A DNA stretch of 7,853 nucleotides. Source: Desulfobacterales bacterium. Its GTDB lineage: Bacteria > Desulfobacterota > Desulfobacteria > Desulfobacterales > RPRI01. Position 1 is the first letter of the stretch. Each line of letters begins with the position of its first letter. Shown in pieces: positions 5,900 to 7,853 of this stretch. The stretch lies in NCBI GenBank assembly GCA_030689795.1, contig JAUYEO010000013.1:1-7853 (forward strand). Reading direction: 5' to 3'. A program made the translations under genes and the position numbers. The notes beneath the pieces are model-generated. The model ran no database searches, was not told where the DNA came from, and saw only the letters and a list, made by a program, of their open reading frames with translations.

Positions 5900-7225
5900 C
5901 TAACTGAAAATCTCATCCATGAAATCGAGGACAAAGCCGTTTACAGCCTTCCTGTCCGGAAGTGACGCCGCCATGCCGTACATCGCGGCTGTGCCTTCTG
6001 TCGATGCTTTCGGATTTGCAGTTACCTCTTCAACAGATTCCCTCAAATCGGATATGAACGGTTCTGCAGCTTTTTCATGGGCGGCCGTAATCATCATATG
6101 AAGAGAGGATGGGAACTGCTGGCGGTCAAGGCGCCATCCGCGCCTGTCCATTGCGTCTCCGAGAGCGAATATGTCGAGTGTGTCCGAAGCAAAGGCAAAA
6201 ACGGACATATCCGGTTTTCCGAGAATATAAAGCCCTTTTATGCCGCCGATTCCTTTCATGATGGCCTTTGCGGTTTTCATGGCCGATTCCGCAAGGCGCA
6301 TATAGCCTTCTTCTCCAATCGAATTTAAAGCAGCCCAGGCTGCCGCAATCGATCCTCCGGCCCTTGTTCCTGTCATGGAAGGGGATGCGTATATCCCGCC
6401 CGGCCAGTCAGAATAGACAAAGAACTGCCGGCGGCGCAATTCTTTGCTCCGGTAAAGCACAACGGATGCCCCCTTTGCGGCGTAACCGTATTTGTGTATG
6501 TCTGCCGATATGGAAGTGACCCCGGGAACTGAGAAATCAAAAGGCGTTACGGGATATCCGAGTTTATTAAGCCACGGGAGCATGAATCCGCCGAGGCATG
6601 AGTCCACATGAAACCCTACTTTATGTTCTTCGGCAATGGCGGCAAGCTCCGGTATCGGGTCTATAACACCGTGAGGATATGCAGGCGCCGACCCGACAAT
6701 TACGATGGTGTTGTCAGTTATGAGCGCTTTTGCCGCCCTGACATCCGCCTTGAAATCATTTCCGACAGGCGCGTGGACGGTTTTTAAATCGAAATAGTGG
6801 GCGGCTTTTTCAAACGCGGGATGGGCTGTAACCGGAAGAAGAATTTCCGGCTCTTTTACGGAAGGCCTTGTTGCCCTTGCCAACTGCCTGTAAGCCTTCA
6901 TCGCCATGAGAATACTTTCGGTGCCTCCTGATGTCATTGTGCCTGAAACCTCTTCATCTCCTCCAAGCATCCTTGCCGTCATGGCGATCACTTCGTTTTC
7001 AAAGGTTTTCAGGCTTGGAAAAGCCAACGGGCTCAGGCCGTTTTCCGAGAAAAACATGTTGTGCGCTTTTTTCAAAAACCCGGTATGCTCTTCTCCGGCG
7101 TAATATACAAGACTCCAGGTTTTCCCGGAGCGCCAGTCGGCGTCCTTTTCCCTCATCGCCTCCATTCGGGATAATAAAGCATCCTTTGGAATTCCTTTGA
7201 CTGGGATTGATGTTTTTACAGGCAT
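5900..7225 (-). CDS. Sphingosine-1-phosphate lyase-like PLP-dependent enzyme
   Basis: This 441-residue protein belongs to the group II PLP decarboxylase fold. It follows eukaryotic sphingosine-1-phosphate lyase along its whole length, from memory of that family. Shared blocks are YYAGEEHTGFL (41-51), SGGTESILMAMKAYR (99-113), PHGVIDPIPE (184-193), HVDSCLGGF (206-214), GVTSISADIHKYGYAAKG (235-252), GGIYASP, QFPSSLHM and the late NPKASTEGTAAMYGMA. K245 should form the Schiff base with PLP, D208 should contact the pyridine nitrogen, and H135 should stack on the ring. Such enzymes split phosphorylated sphingoid bases into a fatty aldehyde and phosphoethanolamine. No N-terminal membrane anchor is present, as in known soluble bacterial forms. 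The true substrate may be another phosphorylated long-chain amine. A GGAGGT site (7231-7236) fixes the ATG. A nitroreductase gene lies upstream on the same strand, but a 131-bp repeat-filled gap makes cotranscription uncertain. Confidence 0.85.
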   Translation of the reverse strand: MPVKTSIPVKGIPKDALLSRMEAMREKDADWRSGKTWSLVYYAGEEHTGFLKKAHNMFFSENGLSPLAFPSLKTFENEVIAMTARMLGGDEEVSGTMTSGGTESILMAMKAYRQLARATRPSVKEPEILLPVTAHPAFEKAAHYFDLKTVHAPVGNDFKADVRAAKALITDNTIVIVGSAPAYPHGVIDPIPELAAIAEEHKVGFHVDSCLGGFMLPWLNKLGYPVTPFDFSVPGVTSISADIHKYGYAAKGASVVLYRSKELRRRQFFVYSDWPGGIYASPSMTGTRAGGSIAAAWAALNSIGEEGYMRLAESAMKTAKAIMKGIGGIKGLYILGKPDMSVFAFASDTLDIFALGDAMDRRGWRLDRQQFPSSLHMMITAAHEKAAEPFISDLRESVEEVTANPKASTEGTAAMYGMAASLPDRKAVNGFVLDFMDEIFS

Positions 7226-7230
7226 TTTGC

Positions 7231-7236
7231 ACCTCC
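7231..7236 (-). promoter_or_regulatory. Ribosome-binding site of the lyase gene
   Basis: GGAGGT on the minus strand ends five bases before the ATG at 7225-7223 and supports that start over later in-frame Met codons. Confidence 0.8.
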
Positions 7237-7350
7237 GGATCAGGGATCATGGATCGGTCTCTTGTTTCTGGTTTGTAGTTTCTGGTTAAACCAGAGACCA
7301 GTAACCAGAGACCATAAACCGAAAATAACGAAATCCGATATTCGAAGTTC
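7237..7350. repeat. Degenerate repeats filling the lyase-nitroreductase gap
   Basis: Three families of short words lie side by side. First, GGATC occurs three times at a 7-bp period (7237, 7244, 7251). Second, a run of CTGGTTT/TCTGGTT words and their complements ACCAGAGACCA (7257-7320) forms an imperfect long palindrome centred on the perfect TCTGGTTAAACCAGA (7281-7295). Third, TCCGATATTCGAAGTTCGA (7334-7352) is made of TCGA-like words. No promoter or terminator stands out. The tract begins immediately next to the lyase ribosome site. Confidence 0.65.
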
Positions 7351-7356
7351 GACATA

Positions 7357-7853
7357 CTACTTATCAAAATACCGGATAACAGCCGGTTTTCTTCCGGCCA
7401 GTCCGTAATATTTTTCATCAGGCCGGCCGAGGGCGATTACCGCATAAACTGTTTCATCGGCAGGGATTCCGACGGTCAGCTTTATCTTTGGATCTCTTTT
7501 TATGGCCGATACCGCAAATCCGATAAGGCAGGAGCCGAGCCCGAGGCTGTGCGCTCCAAGAAGAATATTCTGGGTTGCAAGAAGGGCGTCTTCGGCGGGG
7601 CAGGTTGCGCCGGGCTTATACCCGACTATGATTGCTGATGTGGCGCCATGAAAAAGGCAGTCGCGCCCTGAATTTTCCCATTCCGAAAGAGTTTCTTTCA
7701 CTCTTTCATAATAGTTCTTATAGTAAAAATCGAGCTCCTTGTTGCCCGTTAATTTCATAAGGAAGCGAAGGTGGCCTTTTTCAGCCATATTGTTCAGTTC
7801 CTTAAAATAGCGCGCCACCTGATTTGCAAGGAAGACAACAGCTCCACGGGAAG
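7357..7853 (-). CDS. Nitroreductase-family protein, N-terminus off window
   Basis: The minus-strand frame is open from the right edge to the TAG at 7357-7359, 164 codons, so the start lies beyond the window. A GTG at 7818 is only an internal Val: reading on upstream gives SRGAVVFLANQ in the same frame. The C-terminal half is typical of the FMN-binding nitroreductase fold: CLFHGATSAIIVG, then CPAEDALLATQNILLGAHSLGLGSCLIG, then GIPADETVYAVIALGRP, ending in GRKPAVIRYFD. The glycine-rich LGLGSC segment and the GIP...ALGRP segment are the parts that shape the FMN site. Many anaerobes carry this subfamily fused behind a two-[4Fe-4S] ferredoxin domain, and the FHGA and CPAED features recall that group. 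Whether such a domain exists here cannot be seen. The likely role is NAD(P)H- or ferredoxin-dependent flavin reduction of an unknown substrate. Confidence 0.87.
   Translation of the reverse strand, partial: SRGAVVFLANQVARYFKELNNMAEKGHLRFLMKLTGNKELDFYYKNYYERVKETLSEWENSGRDCLFHGATSAIIVGYKPGATCPAEDALLATQNILLGAHSLGLGSCLIGFAVSAIKRDPKIKLTVGIPADETVYAVIALGRPDEKYYGLAGRKPAVIRYFDK

Noticed and set aside
6999..7418. Minus-strand frame across the lyase start and the repeat gap
   Set aside because: It overlaps the conserved lyase N-terminus in another frame, and its middle is translated repeat words.
7816..7818. GTG start codon for the nitroreductase
   Set aside because: The frame continues upstream to the window edge with plausible protein sequence, so this is an internal Val codon.

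Overview
The window looks like a chromosomal stretch of a free-living Gram-negative anaerobe. My best guess is a Desulfobacterota-type (deltaproteobacterial) or related lineage. This rests on three things: a K+-independent proton-pumping pyrophosphatase, a eukaryote-like sphingosine-1-phosphate lyase, and gaps filled with decaying word-like repeats of a kind I associate with such genomes. The taxonomy is inference; there is no rRNA or tRNA here to anchor it.

Left edge (1-785): a scar. The 5' part of a Fic-family gene (cut by the window edge) runs without its catalytic core straight into the last ~60 codons of an AAA/DUF4143 ATPase gene in another frame, with a 7-bp inverted repeat at the join. 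About 290 bp of repeat-rich non-coding DNA follows.

Centre, plus strand (786-4399): rnd (RNase D, TTG start, DEDD exonuclease plus two HRDC domains) is followed by a 322-bp gap and then hppA (H+-translocating pyrophosphatase). A near-consensus promoter (TTGACA-N17-TATATT) overlaps the rnd stop codon, so hppA should have its own mRNA with a leader of about 290 nt. That leader holds a 15-bp perfect stem whose 3' arm can instead form a 12-bp hairpin with sequence just downstream. This mutually exclusive pairing is the strongest candidate in the window for an undescribed cis-regulatory RNA. hppA ends in a textbook intrinsic terminator.

Right half, minus strand (4468-7853): an intact AAA/DUF4143 ATPase, convergent with hppA and with its own sigma70-like promoter; then a sphingosine-1-phosphate lyase-like PLP enzyme; then a nitroreductase-family protein cut by the right edge. 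The gap between the last two consists almost wholly of short degenerate repeats.

The genes do not form one obvious pathway. rnd is RNA processing, hppA is energy conservation and pyrophosphate disposal, the lyase is lipid or amine catabolism, and the ATPase and Fic pieces are accessory genes of the kind that come and go. I see no CRISPR array, complete mobile element, RNA gene or defence island.
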